The notes: generated by a model from the sequence alone, not told the origin. Counted from the stretch's first letter, positions 34,158-44,111 are shown. The stretch is DNA of 64,000 nucleotides from Clostridiales bacterium (GCA_012838425.1 DUPG01000026.1:1-64000), one strand, 5' to 3'. Made by a program: numbers and translations.

Positions 34158-36281
34158 ATGGCTGGAAAAGCAGTAAAAAGCACGAAAACCACAGCTAAGT
34201 CAAAGGATTTGATAATTGTTGAATCTCCCACGAAGGCGAAGAAGATTTCTAACTTCTTGGGTTCAAAATACACTGTAATCGCATCTAATGGACATATACG
34301 CGATTTGCCGAAGAGCAAGCTCGGGATAAAAATTGAAAACGGCTTTGCTCCCGAATACATTACTGTTCGCGGAAAAAGCTCTCTCATTAACGACATAAAG
34401 AAGCAGGCAAAGGCAAGCAACAAGGTTTATCTCGCAACCGACCCTGACAGAGAGGGCGAAGCGATTTCTTGGCATTTAGCCAATGTATTAGGCATTAATG
34501 AAAAAGACAAGTGCCGCATAGTATTCAACGAAATTACTCCCGCCGCTGTAAAGTCCTCGCTTTCTAACGCAAGGGCTATTGATGCTGCGCTTGTTGACGC
34601 GCAGCAGGCAAGAAGAGTATTAGACCGCTTGGTTGGCTATAAGATAAGCCCCCTGCTTTGGGCGAAAGTAAAGCATGGACTGTCCGCCGGGCGTGTGCAG
34701 TCTGTCGCTACACGCATGATATGTGACAGAGAGGAAGAGATAAAGAATTTCGTTCCCGAAGAATATTGGACTATTACCGCCTCCGTATTGAAAGAGGATA
34801 ACAAAAAGCCATTTAATGTAAAATTCTTTGGCTTCTCTGATAAAAAAGCCGATGTGCGCACAGAAAAGGAAGCGCGTGAAATAGTTGAAAAGACAAAGAG
34901 CATAGGTACGCTGACCGTATCTAACATAAAAGTCGCTTCAAAAAGCAAGCACGCGCCGCCGCCATTCACTACAAGCAGTATGCAGCAGGAGGCTTCAAAG
35001 AAGTTAGGGTTTACTTCGGAAAGAACTATGCGTATTGCGCAGGAGCTGTACGAGGGCGCTAACTTCGATTCGGGCTTGATTACATATATGCGTACGGACT
35101 CTGTTCGCGTTTCGCAGGAAGCGCAAAAGGAAGCGTTAGAGCTTATAAACAGCAAGTACGGTAAAGAATATGCCCCGAATACGCCCAATGTTTACAAAGG
35201 AAAGAAGGGTACGCAGGACGCGCACGAGGCTATTCGCCCCACTTCGCTTGCAAATACTCCGCTGAAGGTTAAGGATAAGCTTACGCCGCAGCAGTATAAG
35301 CTGTATAAGCTGATTTATGAACGCTTTTTGGCAAGCCAGATGACGCCTGCTGTTATTGAGACCACAACGGTTACAATGAACGCGAATGAGCTTACCTACA
35401 AAGCAACAGGCGCTCATATTCTGTTTGCCGGCTATACAATCATATACAACGAAAACTCAGACGAAGAAAAGGTTGAGAACATTCCTGCACTTAAGGAAAA
35501 CGAGGTGCTTAAGGTTGAAGATGTAGCTTCCGAGCAGCATTTTACCCAACCGCCAAGCAGATATACAGACGCGACACTAATAAAAGCGTTAGACGAATTC
35601 GGCATTGGTCGTCCGAGCACATATGCGCCTACTATTTCGACGATAATAGCGCGTGGCTATGTTGTTCGCGATAAGAAAATGTTAGTGCCTACCGAGCTGG
35701 GAATAATAGTTACGAATATAATGAAAGAGAGCTTTTCCGATATTGTGGACATTAAGTTCACAGCGGATATGGAAGATGAGCTTGACAAGATTGAAGAAGG
35801 CGAAAAGGAATGGACTAAGGTCATCGAAAAGTTTTATGAGCCTTTTATAAAGACAGTTCAGGTTGCGCAAAGCACATTAGAGCGTGTTGCTATACCCGAC
35901 GAGGTATCCGATGTGCCATGCGACAAGTGCGGCGCAATGATGGTGTATAAGATGGGCAGATTCGGCAAATTCTTGGCCTGCCCGAACTACCCCGAATGTA
36001 AGAATACAAAGCCAATAGTCGTAACCATTGATACGCCCTGCCCCAAGTGCGGCGCGTCATTGGTAAGACGCTCAAAAAAAGGTTCGAATAAATATTTTTA
36101 CGGTTGCGAACGCTATCCCGAATGCGATTTTGCATCAAAGGATCTGCCGCTTAACGAAAAATGCCCCGTATGCGGCGAGCACATGGTACAAGTAATGACA
36201 GAGAAGGGGCGCTTCAAGACCTGTTCTAACAGAGAATGCACCCCACACAAGCGCAAGGCCAAGCGGGGTGAAAGCAATTAA
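34158..36281 (+). CDS. topA: DNA topoisomerase I
   Basis: TopA relaxes negative supercoils by cutting one strand. The Toprim motif is LIIVESPTKAKKI near the N-terminus with DPDREGEAISWH; the catalytic tyrosine is Y310 in TYMRTDSVR. The C-terminus carries three C4 zinc fingers (CDKCGAMM, CPKCGASLV, CPVCGEHMV). The length of 707 residues is normal. It lies between dprA and trmFO as in Bacillus subtilis. The last 14 bases overlap the trmFO start. Confidence 0.97.
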   Translation: MAGKAVKSTKTTAKSKDLIIVESPTKAKKISNFLGSKYTVIASNGHIRDLPKSKLGIKIENGFAPEYITVRGKSSLINDIKKQAKASNKVYLATDPDREGEAISWHLANVLGINEKDKCRIVFNEITPAAVKSSLSNARAIDAALVDAQQARRVLDRLVGYKISPLLWAKVKHGLSAGRVQSVATRMICDREEEIKNFVPEEYWTITASVLKEDNKKPFNVKFFGFSDKKADVRTEKEAREIVEKTKSIGTLTVSNIKVASKSKHAPPPFTTSSMQQEASKKLGFTSERTMRIAQELYEGANFDSGLITYMRTDSVRVSQEAQKEALELINSKYGKEYAPNTPNVYKGKKGTQDAHEAIRPTSLANTPLKVKDKLTPQQYKLYKLIYERFLASQMTPAVIETTTVTMNANELTYKATGAHILFAGYTIIYNENSDEEKVENIPALKENEVLKVEDVASEQHFTQPPSRYTDATLIKALDEFGIGRPSTYAPTISTIIARGYVVRDKKMLVPTELGIIVTNIMKESFSDIVDIKFTADMEDELDKIEEGEKEWTKVIEKFYEPFIKTVQVAQSTLERVAIPDEVSDVPCDKCGAMMVYKMGRFGKFLACPNYPECKNTKPIVVTIDTPCPKCGASLVRRSKKGSNKYFYGCERYPECDFASKDLPLNEKCPVCGEHMVQVMTEKGRFKTCSNRECTPHKRKAKRGESN

Positions 36282-37584
36282 GGTTATAGTTATCGGCGCA
36301 GGCTTGGCAGGCTGTGAAGCGGCTAACATTATTGCTTCATTCGGTATAAAAGTAGTTCTTTACGATATGAAGCCAGAGCACTTTACGCCTGCTCATAAAT
36401 CTCCAAACCTTTGCGAGCTTGTATGCTCTAACTCCTTGCGTTCAAACAGCATTCAAAACGCCGCAGGACTGTTAAAGCAGGAAATGAGGGAGTTGGGCTC
36501 AATTGTAATGGAGGCAGCCGATACTCACGCTGTGCCTGCAGGCAGTGCGTTGGCCGTAAATCGTGAGGATTTTTCGAAGCACATTACTGATAAAATATTA
36601 TCTAACCCGAACATAAAGTATATTTCAGAAAAAATAGATGCTTTACCCGCTCCAAGCGCAGATTGTCCCGTAATAGTCGCCACAGGACCGTTGACCGACG
36701 GCGAATTATTAAAATCCATTGAGAACACTATGGGCGAATCGCTGCACTTTTTTGATGCCGCGGCACCCATAGTTTCTGCTGAATCGCTGGACTTTACAAA
36801 GGTGTTTGAGGGTTCACGCTATGATAAGGGCAATGATTACCTTAACTGCCCCATGAGCAGAGAAGAATACATATACTTTGTGCGCGAGCTTGTAAATGCC
36901 GAAACGGTTGTGCTTAAAGAGTTTGAGAAGGGTGATATTTTCGAAGGCTGTATGCCTCTTGAAATAATGGCGAAGCGCGGTGAAATGACCTTGGCGTATG
37001 GCCCGTTAAAGCCTGTTGGACTGACAAACCCGCATAGCTCAGAAAAGCCCTTTGCGGTTGTTCAACTGCGCCGAGAGGATAAAGAGGGCAAGTACTACAA
37101 CATAGTGGGCTTTCAGACTAACCTGAAATTTTCAGAACAACGCAGGGTGTTCTCTATGATTCCCGGGCTTGAGAATGCAGAGTATATGCGCTATGGCGTA
37201 ATGCACAGAAACTCATTTATCAATTCGCCAAATAAGTTAGACTTTACTTACATGGTAAAGGATATCCCCCACCTTTATTTTGCAGGGCAGATTACAGGCG
37301 TTGAGGGCTACTTGGAAAGCGCTTCAAGCGGGCTTGTGGCGGGGCTAAACGCTGCCTTGTCGCTGTTAGGGCGTGAAAGAATTGATTTTACAAGCAAAAC
37401 AGCAATAGGTGCTTTGGCGCACTATGTTTCTGAATACTGCGGATATGATTTTCAGCCGCAAAACATAAACTATGGCTTAATAGACGACTTAGAAACGCGC
37501 ATAAAGAATAAAGTTGAACGGAATATGGCGATTGCAAACCGGTCATTAGAAATTATAAGGAATATTAAAGCTCTATGTAAATAA
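36268..37584 (+). CDS. trmFO: Methylenetetrahydrofolate-tRNA-(uracil-5-)-methyltransferase TrmFO
   Basis: TrmFO makes the T54 ribothymidine of tRNA with methylene-THF and FAD. The FAD fingerprint VIGAGLAGCEAAN starts the 438-residue protein; LCELVCSNSLRSN and YFAGQITGVEGYLESASSG are family signatures. It starts with GTG, inside topA. In Bacillus the next gene is codV/xerC; here hslV follows directly after a gap of about 110 bases. Confidence 0.97.
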   Translation: MKAIKVIVIGAGLAGCEAANIIASFGIKVVLYDMKPEHFTPAHKSPNLCELVCSNSLRSNSIQNAAGLLKQEMRELGSIVMEAADTHAVPAGSALAVNREDFSKHITDKILSNPNIKYISEKIDALPAPSADCPVIVATGPLTDGELLKSIENTMGESLHFFDAAAPIVSAESLDFTKVFEGSRYDKGNDYLNCPMSREEYIYFVRELVNAETVVLKEFEKGDIFEGCMPLEIMAKRGEMTLAYGPLKPVGLTNPHSSEKPFAVVQLRREDKEGKYYNIVGFQTNLKFSEQRRVFSMIPGLENAEYMRYGVMHRNSFINSPNKLDFTYMVKDIPHLYFAGQITGVEGYLESASSGLVAGLNAALSLLGRERIDFTSKTAIGALAHYVSEYCGYDFQPQNINYGLIDDLETRIKNKVERNMAIANRSLEIIRNIKALCK

Positions 37585-37698
37585 TTGTCAGTTACTTATG
37601 AACAATCTATGAATTTTACTCCCAGCAGGTAACAAAATCAATTAAGTTATGGTATTATTAGCTTTAGAGCAATATTTTTTGCTATTATGAGGTATGTA

Positions 37699-38232
37699 AT
37701 GGATATAAGAGGAACAACCATTATCGCAGTAAGGAAGGACGGTAAGTGCGCCATAGCAGGCGACGGACAAGTAACCTTAGGCGAAACAACTATAATGAAA
37801 CACTCGGCGAAGAAGGTTCGCAGACTATATAACAGCAAGGTCGTAGTTGGGTTTGCAGGTTCGGTTGCAGACTCTTTTTCGCTATGCGAACGCCTTGAAG
37901 CGAAGCTTGAAATGTATAGCGGCAGCTTGCGCAGGGCTGCTGTTTCATTGGCGCAGGATTGGAGAAGCGACAAGGTGCTAAGGCAGCTGCAAGCAATGCT
38001 TATTGCGGCAAATGAGGAAGAATTGCTGCTCATATCAGGCACAGGCGAAATAATAGACCCCGACGACGGTATAGCCGCAATAGGCTCGGGCGGTATGTTC
38101 GCACTTTCTGCCGCAAAGGCGCTTATGCGCAACACCGATTTGCCCGCAGACAAAATTGCGATGGAGGCGCTGAAAATAGCCTCTGAAATATGCGTATATA
38201 CCAACTCTAATATATCTGTGGAGGTAGTGTAA
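37699..38232 (+). CDS. hslV: HslV (ClpQ) proteasome-like peptidase subunit
   Basis: HslV forms the peptidase chamber of the HslUV protease. The mature chain would begin at the first Thr of [11 protein letters not shown] after a five-residue leader MDIRG, as in Bacillus ClpQ, where a short N-terminal piece precedes the active residue. [15 protein letters not shown] and [10 protein letters not shown] are conserved. The ATG at 37699 follows GAGGT; the ORF track ATG at 37687 lies before that site. It has 177 residues. The stop overlaps the hslU start (TAATG). Confidence 0.95.
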   Translation: MDIRGTTIIAVRKDGKCAIAGDGQVTLGETTIMKHSAKKVRRLYNSKVVVGFAGSVADSFSLCERLEAKLEMYSGSLRRAAVSLAQDWRSDKVLRQLQAMLIAANEEELLLISGTGEIIDPDDGIAAIGSGGMFALSAAKALMRNTDLPADKIAMEALKIASEICVYTNSNISVEVV

Positions 38233-39632
38233 TGCTTACTCCCAAAGAAATAGTCGCTCAACTTGATAAGTACATTATCGGTCAAAATAATGCAAAGCGG
38301 GCTGTGGCAATCGCATTGAGAAACAGGTATCGCCGCTCGCTTTTATCCCCTGAAATGCAGGAGGAAGTATATCCTAAGAACATCATAATGATGGGTCCTA
38401 CAGGCGTTGGTAAAACTGAGATTGCACGCCGCTTGGCAAAGCTTGTCGATGCGCCCTTCGTTAAGGTTGAGGCTACCAAGTTTACAGAGGTAGGCTATGT
38501 GGGCAGAGATGTCGATTCTATGATAAGGGATTTAATCGATGTGTCGGTTCGCATGACAAAGACCTTGAAGGCGCAGGAGGTGCAAAGAATCGCTGAATCC
38601 GCCGCTGAAAACAGAATACTCGATTTGCTTATGGGTACTGAGGAGGACAACTCCGACAAGGATTCGGATGCTTTTGCACCAATTCAAATGCTTTTTGGCG
38701 GAATGACTACTAAAAAAGCTTCTCAAGCTGATACATATGACGATATAAGCGAAGAAGAAACGCTTGCTGAGCGCGAAAGGCTGTTGCATGAGCTGCGTGA
38801 GGGCAGGTTAGACGATGCTCTGATAGAAGTGGTGTTAGACGACAATAGCACGAATGTCAACGACGCCTTTTTTGCTATGGGTATAGATATAAACATGGGC
38901 GACCTGTTCAGCGGAATACTTCCCAAGAAGAAGAAAAAGAGAAAGATAAAGGTTTCCGAAGCGTACCGCATATTCGTTCAAGAGGAAATTGACAAGCTTA
39001 TCGATATGGACGAAGTAATAAGAGAAGCAATCAAGAAGGCCGAACAGGAAGGCATAGTTTTCATTGACGAAATAGATAAGATTGCTACTACAAGCCGCTC
39101 TTCATCTGGTCCCGATGTATCAAGAGAAGGCGTGCAAAGGGACATACTCCCTATTGTTGAAGGCAGCGCGGTAAGCACGAAGTACGGCATAGTAAAAACC
39201 GACCATATACTCTTTATCGCCGCGGGTGCTTTCCACATGACTAAGGTAGCGGATTTGATTCCCGAGCTGCAGGGGCGCTTCCCAATAAGAGTGCAGTTGG
39301 AAGCACTAACCAAAGATGACTTTGTTCGCATATTGACACAGCCGCAAAATGCGATTATAAAACAATATAAAGCCTTGCTCGCCACAGACAACATTGAAAT
39401 TGAGTTTACTGACGACGCAATAGATAGAATTGCTAAATACGCCTATGATTTTAACGAAAACTGTGAAAATATTGGCGCAAGGCGTTTGCACACCATCATT
39501 GAAAACCTGCTCGATGAGATTTCATTTGAAACAGGCGGTAAAAAACCAAAGAAGGTGCTTATTGACGCAAAGTATGTTGACGAGCATATAAGCAAGGACA
39601 TTGCTGTCGATTTGCGCAAATATATAATTTAG
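38232..39632 (+). CDS. hslU: HslU (ClpY) unfoldase subunit
   Basis: HslU is the AAA+ ring that unfolds substrates for HslV. The 466-residue protein has Walker [14 protein letters not shown], Walker B IVFIDEIDK and the inserted I-domain (about residues 115-245), which is acidic here. The C-terminus DLRKYII, which docks into HslV, matches the consensus. It is the last gene of the run; codY, the next gene in Bacillus, is absent. Confidence 0.97.
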   Translation: MLTPKEIVAQLDKYIIGQNNAKRAVAIALRNRYRRSLLSPEMQEEVYPKNIIMMGPTGVGKTEIARRLAKLVDAPFVKVEATKFTEVGYVGRDVDSMIRDLIDVSVRMTKTLKAQEVQRIAESAAENRILDLLMGTEEDNSDKDSDAFAPIQMLFGGMTTKKASQADTYDDISEEETLAERERLLHELREGRLDDALIEVVLDDNSTNVNDAFFAMGIDINMGDLFSGILPKKKKKRKIKVSEAYRIFVQEEIDKLIDMDEVIREAIKKAEQEGIVFIDEIDKIATTSRSSSGPDVSREGVQRDILPIVEGSAVSTKYGIVKTDHILFIAAGAFHMTKVADLIPELQGRFPIRVQLEALTKDDFVRILTQPQNAIIKQYKALLATDNIEIEFTDDAIDRIAKYAYDFNENCENIGARRLHTIIENLLDEISFETGGKKPKKVLIDAKYVDEHISKDIAVDLRKYII

Positions 39633-39700
39633 CGTCGTTTTTTGAGACGCTTACACTCAAGTAAATGCTATGGCATTTACACGACGAAATGGAGGATTAT

Positions 39701-41314
39701 ATGAAAAGGATATTGATTCTGACGCTATTGGTGCTGATTTTATTTTCATCATGCGCTGCGCCGATTGAATCGCATAGCCCTAAAAACACCGATACAAGCA
39801 ATAATGTAACAGACGAACAGGTGAAGTCTAAGGACCAAGGTTCAACGAATATCCCTTCTGTAACGCTTGAACCCTCACAAACTCCTATACCTACACTTGC
39901 CCCTACGCCTGTTCCCACCCCGTATCCCGACGAGCTGGTTGAAGAAGCAAGCGGATACGGTTTTACATATGAGGAAAGCAATCCGCTGTATATTGAGCCT
40001 GACACGAACGGCATAGTAGTAGCAGAGTTGGAAGCGGACAGCGATTTGCTAATCACCGGCGAAGCGAATGACTTTTACAGAGTCGAAGCTAACGGTGCAG
40101 TAGGCTTCCTTCCAAAAAAATCTGTGGCTTTTTCAAGCGGATACATAAACGCTACCGAGGTTAAGCTGAGAAAGGGTCCGAGCACGAGCACAGATATAAT
40201 AAAGGTTACCGAGATGAGCACCGAGTTAGTGATACTTGGCAAAAAGGATACTTGGTTCAATGTAGTTTTAGAAGATGGAGAGCACTCAACAGGCTATATG
40301 CACATGGACTATGTATCCTATGTTGAGGGCTACATAATAAACGACGGTGTTAATGTGCGCGAATGTCCTGACGAGAATTCAAAGAAGATAACCCAGTTCT
40401 CAAAGGGCAAGTGCGTTTCGCTTGTGAATGAATACAAAGGCTGGTACAAGATTGAAACAGCCGATTTTGTAGGATATGTGAATGGTCAGTACATACAGGA
40501 AGCACCTATCATTTCTAAGCTTGAGCGTACAAGAGCATATGTTACCGACTCCGGCGTTCATGTTAGAGAAGGGGCTTCGACGGGATTTAACATTATAGAC
40601 AAGCTCCACAAGTACGCGCCTGTGTATATTACAGGCGAAGCAGACGAATGGTATCGCATAGAGTATCAAAACGATAAAGACGAAACTGTTGAAGGCTTCA
40701 TAGTCAAGGTATTTGTCGAGATGGGCAAGCCCATAGTATATGTAATTGGGCAGGATGTAAACCTGCGCGCCGGTCCCGGCACCGGATATGACCTGCTGAC
40801 AAAAGTCAGATTGAACAGCCAGTTCGTGATAATAGGCAGAACGAACGAGTGGTACAAGGGCGAAGTATGCGGCAACATAGGCTATATTCGCGGTGATTAC
40901 TTGGATACTCAGCCCGTAGGCGACGGCAAAACCGAGAAAGAGTTTACCGAAGATGAAATATACCTTGCCGCAAAGGTTGTTTATCTTGAAGCAAAGGGCA
41001 GAGGAACCGAAGCGTACAGAGCTGTTGCGAATGTTATCTACAACAGAGTTAAGAGCAGGAAGTTCCCAAACAATATAAGAGATGTTGTTTTACAGCGCAA
41101 CCAGTTTACTGTTACGAATCACTCAAACTTTGGTTCGGTTAAGCCCTCTACACAGGCTTTGAACGCAACGCGTGAGGTATTAAACGGAGGCTTGCGCCCA
41201 TTGCCGTTCAATGTGCTGTTCTTCCACGCGGTACATTTGGGTACGAACTGGGGCAGCGATAAGGAGCTATACAAGATTATCGGTAACAACGCGTTCTTTA
41301 GATATGTTGGATAA
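39701..41314 (+). CDS. SH3-repeat lipoprotein with SleB-type cell wall hydrolase domain
   Basis: This 537-residue protein has a lipoprotein-type signal ending at LFSSC, a Thr/Pro-rich linker (about 40-85), five bacterial SH3-like repeats (about 90-405, each with a VNVR/VHVRE/VNLRAGPGTGYD type core) and a C-terminal SleB/CwlJ-type hydrolase domain (about 415-537, DEIYLAAKVVYLEAKG with the likely catalytic Glu). It should cut peptidoglycan at the outer membrane face or in the spore cortex. The start chosen has GGAGG five bases upstream. Confidence 0.92.
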   Translation: MKRILILTLLVLILFSSCAAPIESHSPKNTDTSNNVTDEQVKSKDQGSTNIPSVTLEPSQTPIPTLAPTPVPTPYPDELVEEASGYGFTYEESNPLYIEPDTNGIVVAELEADSDLLITGEANDFYRVEANGAVGFLPKKSVAFSSGYINATEVKLRKGPSTSTDIIKVTEMSTELVILGKKDTWFNVVLEDGEHSTGYMHMDYVSYVEGYIINDGVNVRECPDENSKKITQFSKGKCVSLVNEYKGWYKIETADFVGYVNGQYIQEAPIISKLERTRAYVTDSGVHVREGASTGFNIIDKLHKYAPVYITGEADEWYRIEYQNDKDETVEGFIVKVFVEMGKPIVYVIGQDVNLRAGPGTGYDLLTKVRLNSQFVIIGRTNEWYKGEVCGNIGYIRGDYLDTQPVGDGKTEKEFTEDEIYLAAKVVYLEAKGRGTEAYRAVANVIYNRVKSRKFPNNIRDVVLQRNQFTVTNHSNFGSVKPSTQALNATREVLNGGLRPLPFNVLFFHAVHLGTNWGSDKELYKIIGNNAFFRYVG

Positions 41315-41348
41315 ACGAAAAGCACAAATTTGATTCGCTTTTCAAAGA

Positions 41349-41373
41349 GAAGGCACTGTAAGGTGCCTTCTTT
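41349..41373 (+). terminator. Hairpin after the SH3/SleB gene
   Basis: GAAGGCAC-N6-GTGCCTTC is a perfect 8-bp stem followed by TTTG. The T-run is short, so efficiency is uncertain. Confidence 0.7.
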
Positions 41374-41413
41374 GCTTGATGGATTTCTTACCTGCGTGAT
41401 GATTGCCTCTCCA

Positions 41414-41457
41414 CACTCCTAACTCCTAACTCCAAACTAACTAAACTCCTCATAGCT
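41414..41457. repeat. Low-complexity CTCCTAA-type repeat
   Basis: Short imperfect tandem units of ACTCCTA or ACTCCAA/ACTAA run between the SH3/SleB gene and the GNAT gene. Nothing suggests a function. Confidence 0.5.
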
Positions 41458-41467
41458 CAAACTTTTA

Positions 41468-42661
41468 TCACAGTATTTTCTCATACGCGTCCCAGACATA
41501 GTCATACATATCAAGCTTGCCTCTAAACTCAAAGCCGCAGGTTTCATATAGCTTTGCAGCCTTTTTATTTTTGCCGCATACTAAAAGCACAACAGAGTCA
41601 AAACCTAATTCCTTGATACGATTTATTGCAAAGAACATCAGCTTCTTTGCCAATCCCCTGCCCTGCATATCTCTGCGAACAGCTAATCTGCCCAAGCTAC
41701 ACGGATTCTTTACCCTGTCACTCCAAACATTTGCACGCAGATGTTCGCTATCGCTTTCTATTGAAATTGCGCCTATGATCTCATTGCCGCTTTCTAAAAC
41801 GAAAAGCGACTTGTTCTCAATATCATGCTCTATAATCTCTGCGTTGGGGTATTCATCGCTCCAAGTACAGCCCTCTGAGCCATACAGCGACTTGTATAGC
41901 TCAGCAATAGCCCTTTTATCCTTCATAGCTGCTTCGCGGATAGGCTTTAGCTTCAAATCCAATTTGCGATAGCAGTACGGAAACGACTTAATACTCCAAT
42001 GAAACGATATGCACTCCTCGCACTTGCCATGCCTTGAGCAAGACATAGGACAGGGACATAGCTCGTTATTGCTTCTGCGAACCGGTATGCGAACAACATA
42101 TTTTGATTTCTCGGGAGATTTTTTATCTACCTTCACAAGAATTATTTGCGTTCGCCTTTCGCTGTTTACGCTTTGTATGAGCCCATGCTCCGCAATATAG
42201 TTGCTTAACATCTTGTATGTTTGATATATGTATTTCAGCTCGCCCAAGTGCATGCAATGTACGCACAGCCCAGCTTCATAGGTTTTTAGCATATATTGCG
42301 GGGTCTCTTTCTTGCATACCGCGGACTTTGCCTTCAAAAACACTTCATCTGTAATAAAGTCGGGCTGCCTGATTAGTAGTGACCACCTGTCAATCACATT
42401 GCTGTCGCGCTGCGGAGGCGTAATCAGCAATTCATATGGCGGAATAGAGTAATCAAAAAAGCCCTCATTATCACTTGCTAATGCTTTTACGGCTTTTGCA
42501 AGCTTTTTTATAGTATTTCTTGCGTGCATGTATTCGGGATTAGTAGGGCAAAGAACACCGCTCCCGTCGAAAACTATATACTTAGCAGGCGGAATAACAA
42601 TCTCTCGCGGGACTCCTGATGGCTTGTATTCGTCCTTGTAGTGCTTAACAAAATTAAACAT
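41468..42661 (-). CDS. Fusion of GyrI-like, Cys-rich and GNAT acetyltransferase domains
   Basis: The 397-residue protein has three parts. Residues 1-200 look like a GyrI-like small-molecule-binding domain (IPPAKYIVFDGSG, YEAGLCVHCMHLGE). Residues about 208-245 form a Cys-rich motif, CPCPMSCSRHGKCEEC with a later His and Cys, as in small DUF6485-type proteins. Residues about 250-397 are a GNAT N-acetyltransferase with the acetyl-CoA loop RRDMQGRGLAKKLM. I start it at the ATG behind AAGGA (42661); the track start at 42742 has none. A sensor-plus-modifier for a toxic small molecule is a possible role, but this is inference. Confidence 0.85.
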   Translation of the reverse strand: MFNFVKHYKDEYKPSGVPREIVIPPAKYIVFDGSGVLCPTNPEYMHARNTIKKLAKAVKALASDNEGFFDYSIPPYELLITPPQRDSNVIDRWSLLIRQPDFITDEVFLKAKSAVCKKETPQYMLKTYEAGLCVHCMHLGELKYIYQTYKMLSNYIAEHGLIQSVNSERRTQIILVKVDKKSPEKSKYVVRIPVRRSNNELCPCPMSCSRHGKCEECISFHWSIKSFPYCYRKLDLKLKPIREAAMKDKRAIAELYKSLYGSEGCTWSDEYPNAEIIEHDIENKSLFVLESGNEIIGAISIESDSEHLRANVWSDRVKNPCSLGRLAVRRDMQGRGLAKKLMFFAINRIKELGFDSVVLLVCGKNKKAAKLYETCGFEFRGKLDMYDYVWDAYEKIL

Positions 42662-42812
42662 AGCGTTCCTTAACAACCTTTTGATGTTTATAGTATAATC
42701 TTTGAATATATAAAAAGCAATATATTTTATTATTATTTTCACTATTAAATATATAAAAGCGTAATTTTTGATGTTTTAGTTTGATTACTTTAACTTTATT
42801 ACACAATATTGA

Positions 42813-42841
42813 TTGACTACACCCCTTCAAAATGCTATCAT
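42813..42841 (+). promoter_or_regulatory. Promoter of the methionine gamma-lyase gene
   Basis: TTGACT (42813-42818), 17 nt and TATCAT (42836-42841) lie 31 bases before the start codon. Confidence 0.65.
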
Positions 42842-42872
42842 TTAAGTATTACAGGACTTGGAGGATGACTAT

Positions 42873-44075
42873 ATGTCAAGCAAGAAAAAATTGGGTTTCG
42901 CAACAAGGCAAATACACGAAGGCAATTTACATATCCCCGGCATAGCACCATTAGCAACACCGATTTTTCAAACTTCAACTTTTATATTTGACAGCACCGC
43001 TCAGGGCGCAAAGCGCTTTGCAGGCGAAGAAGAGGGCTATATCTATACGCGCTTGGGCAATCCCAACGCTGCTCAGGTTGCGCAAAAGGTTGCCGACTTA
43101 GAAAACGGCGAAGCAGGCTTGGTGGCTGCTTCCGGCATAGGCGCTATTACAACTGCTATTTGGACTCTTGTAAAGGCAGGCGACCATATAGTAGCTGACG
43201 ATATGCTATACGGCTGCACATTTGCATACTTAAAGCATGGAATTTCACGCTTTGGCGTTGATGTAACCTTCGTAGATTTTTCACAGCCCGGAGCATTGAA
43301 GAGCGCATTGCGTGAGAATACGAAGGTCGTTTACTTCGAAACTCCCTGCAATCCTAACTTGAAGATAATCGACATTGAGGAAGTTGCGAAACAGGCGCAT
43401 GAATATAACAAAGACATTACCGTTATGGTAGATAATACATTCTGCACGCCTTACCTGCAACGGCCGTTGGATTTAGGCGCAGATGTTGTAATTCACAGCG
43501 CGACTAAGTACTTAAACGGTCATGGCGATGTTATTGCCGGCGTTATAGTAGGCAAGAAAGACTTTATTAACGAATGCAATCTGTTCGGCATGAAGGATAT
43601 GACCGGCTCGGTTATCGGTCCCTTTGAGTCCTTCCTGATTGCGCGCGGAATGAAAACATTAGATATAAGAATGAAAAGGCACTGCGAAAACGCAATGAAG
43701 GTAGCTAAATATCTCGAAGCGCACCCGATGGTTGAAACAGTTTACTACCCCGGGCTTGAATCACACCCGCAACACGATATAGCAAAGAAGCAGATGGACG
43801 GTTTCGGCGGCATGATTGCTATAATATTGAAGGCATCACGCGAGAAATCGGAAGAGCTGTTAAACGCATTCGAGCTTTGCACATTGGCTGTATCGTTGGG
43901 CGACGCGGAAACCTTGGTAGAGCACCCCGCTTCAATGACTCACAGCACATACACCGAGGAAGAGCTGTTAGCGTGCGGACTAAACCCGGCTATGATACGC
44001 TTCAGCATAGGCTTAGAGGACCCAGAGGACATAATTCAAGACATTGAAAACGCTTTCAAGAAGGTTTTCGGTTGA
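42873..44075 (+). CDS. mgl: Methionine gamma-lyase-like PLP enzyme
   Basis: The 400-residue enzyme belongs to the Cys/Met metabolism PLP family. HSATKYLNGHGDVIAG carries the cofactor-binding lysine. DMLYGCTFAYLKHG has the Cys that distinguishes methionine gamma-lyases from most cystathionine enzymes, so breakdown of methionine to methanethiol, ammonia and 2-oxobutyrate is the most likely reaction. Cystathionine gamma-lyase or synthase activity remains possible. The ATG follows GGAGG; it is a single-gene unit with its own promoter and terminator. Confidence 0.88.
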   Translation: MSSKKKLGFATRQIHEGNLHIPGIAPLATPIFQTSTFIFDSTAQGAKRFAGEEEGYIYTRLGNPNAAQVAQKVADLENGEAGLVAASGIGAITTAIWTLVKAGDHIVADDMLYGCTFAYLKHGISRFGVDVTFVDFSQPGALKSALRENTKVVYFETPCNPNLKIIDIEEVAKQAHEYNKDITVMVDNTFCTPYLQRPLDLGADVVIHSATKYLNGHGDVIAGVIVGKKDFINECNLFGMKDMTGSVIGPFESFLIARGMKTLDIRMKRHCENAMKVAKYLEAHPMVETVYYPGLESHPQHDIAKKQMDGFGGMIAIILKASREKSEELLNAFELCTLAVSLGDAETLVEHPASMTHSTYTEEELLACGLNPAMIRFSIGLEDPEDIIQDIENAFKKVFG

Positions 44076-44088
44076 TAAAATAAGCACA

Positions 44089-44110
44089 AAGCCCCGAGAG
44101 GGGCTTTTTT
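44089..44110 (+). terminator. Terminator of the methionine gamma-lyase gene
   Basis: AAGCCCC-GAGA-GGGGCTT plus a run of T is a strong rightward terminator. Leftward it lacks a full T-run, though it lies right after the stop of the glucan synthase gene. Confidence 0.93.
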
Positions 44111-44111
44111 G

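Noticed and set aside
39630-39655. Hairpin AGCGTC/GACGCT after hslU as a terminator
   Set aside because: The stem is short and no T-run follows it; the T bases are in the loop.
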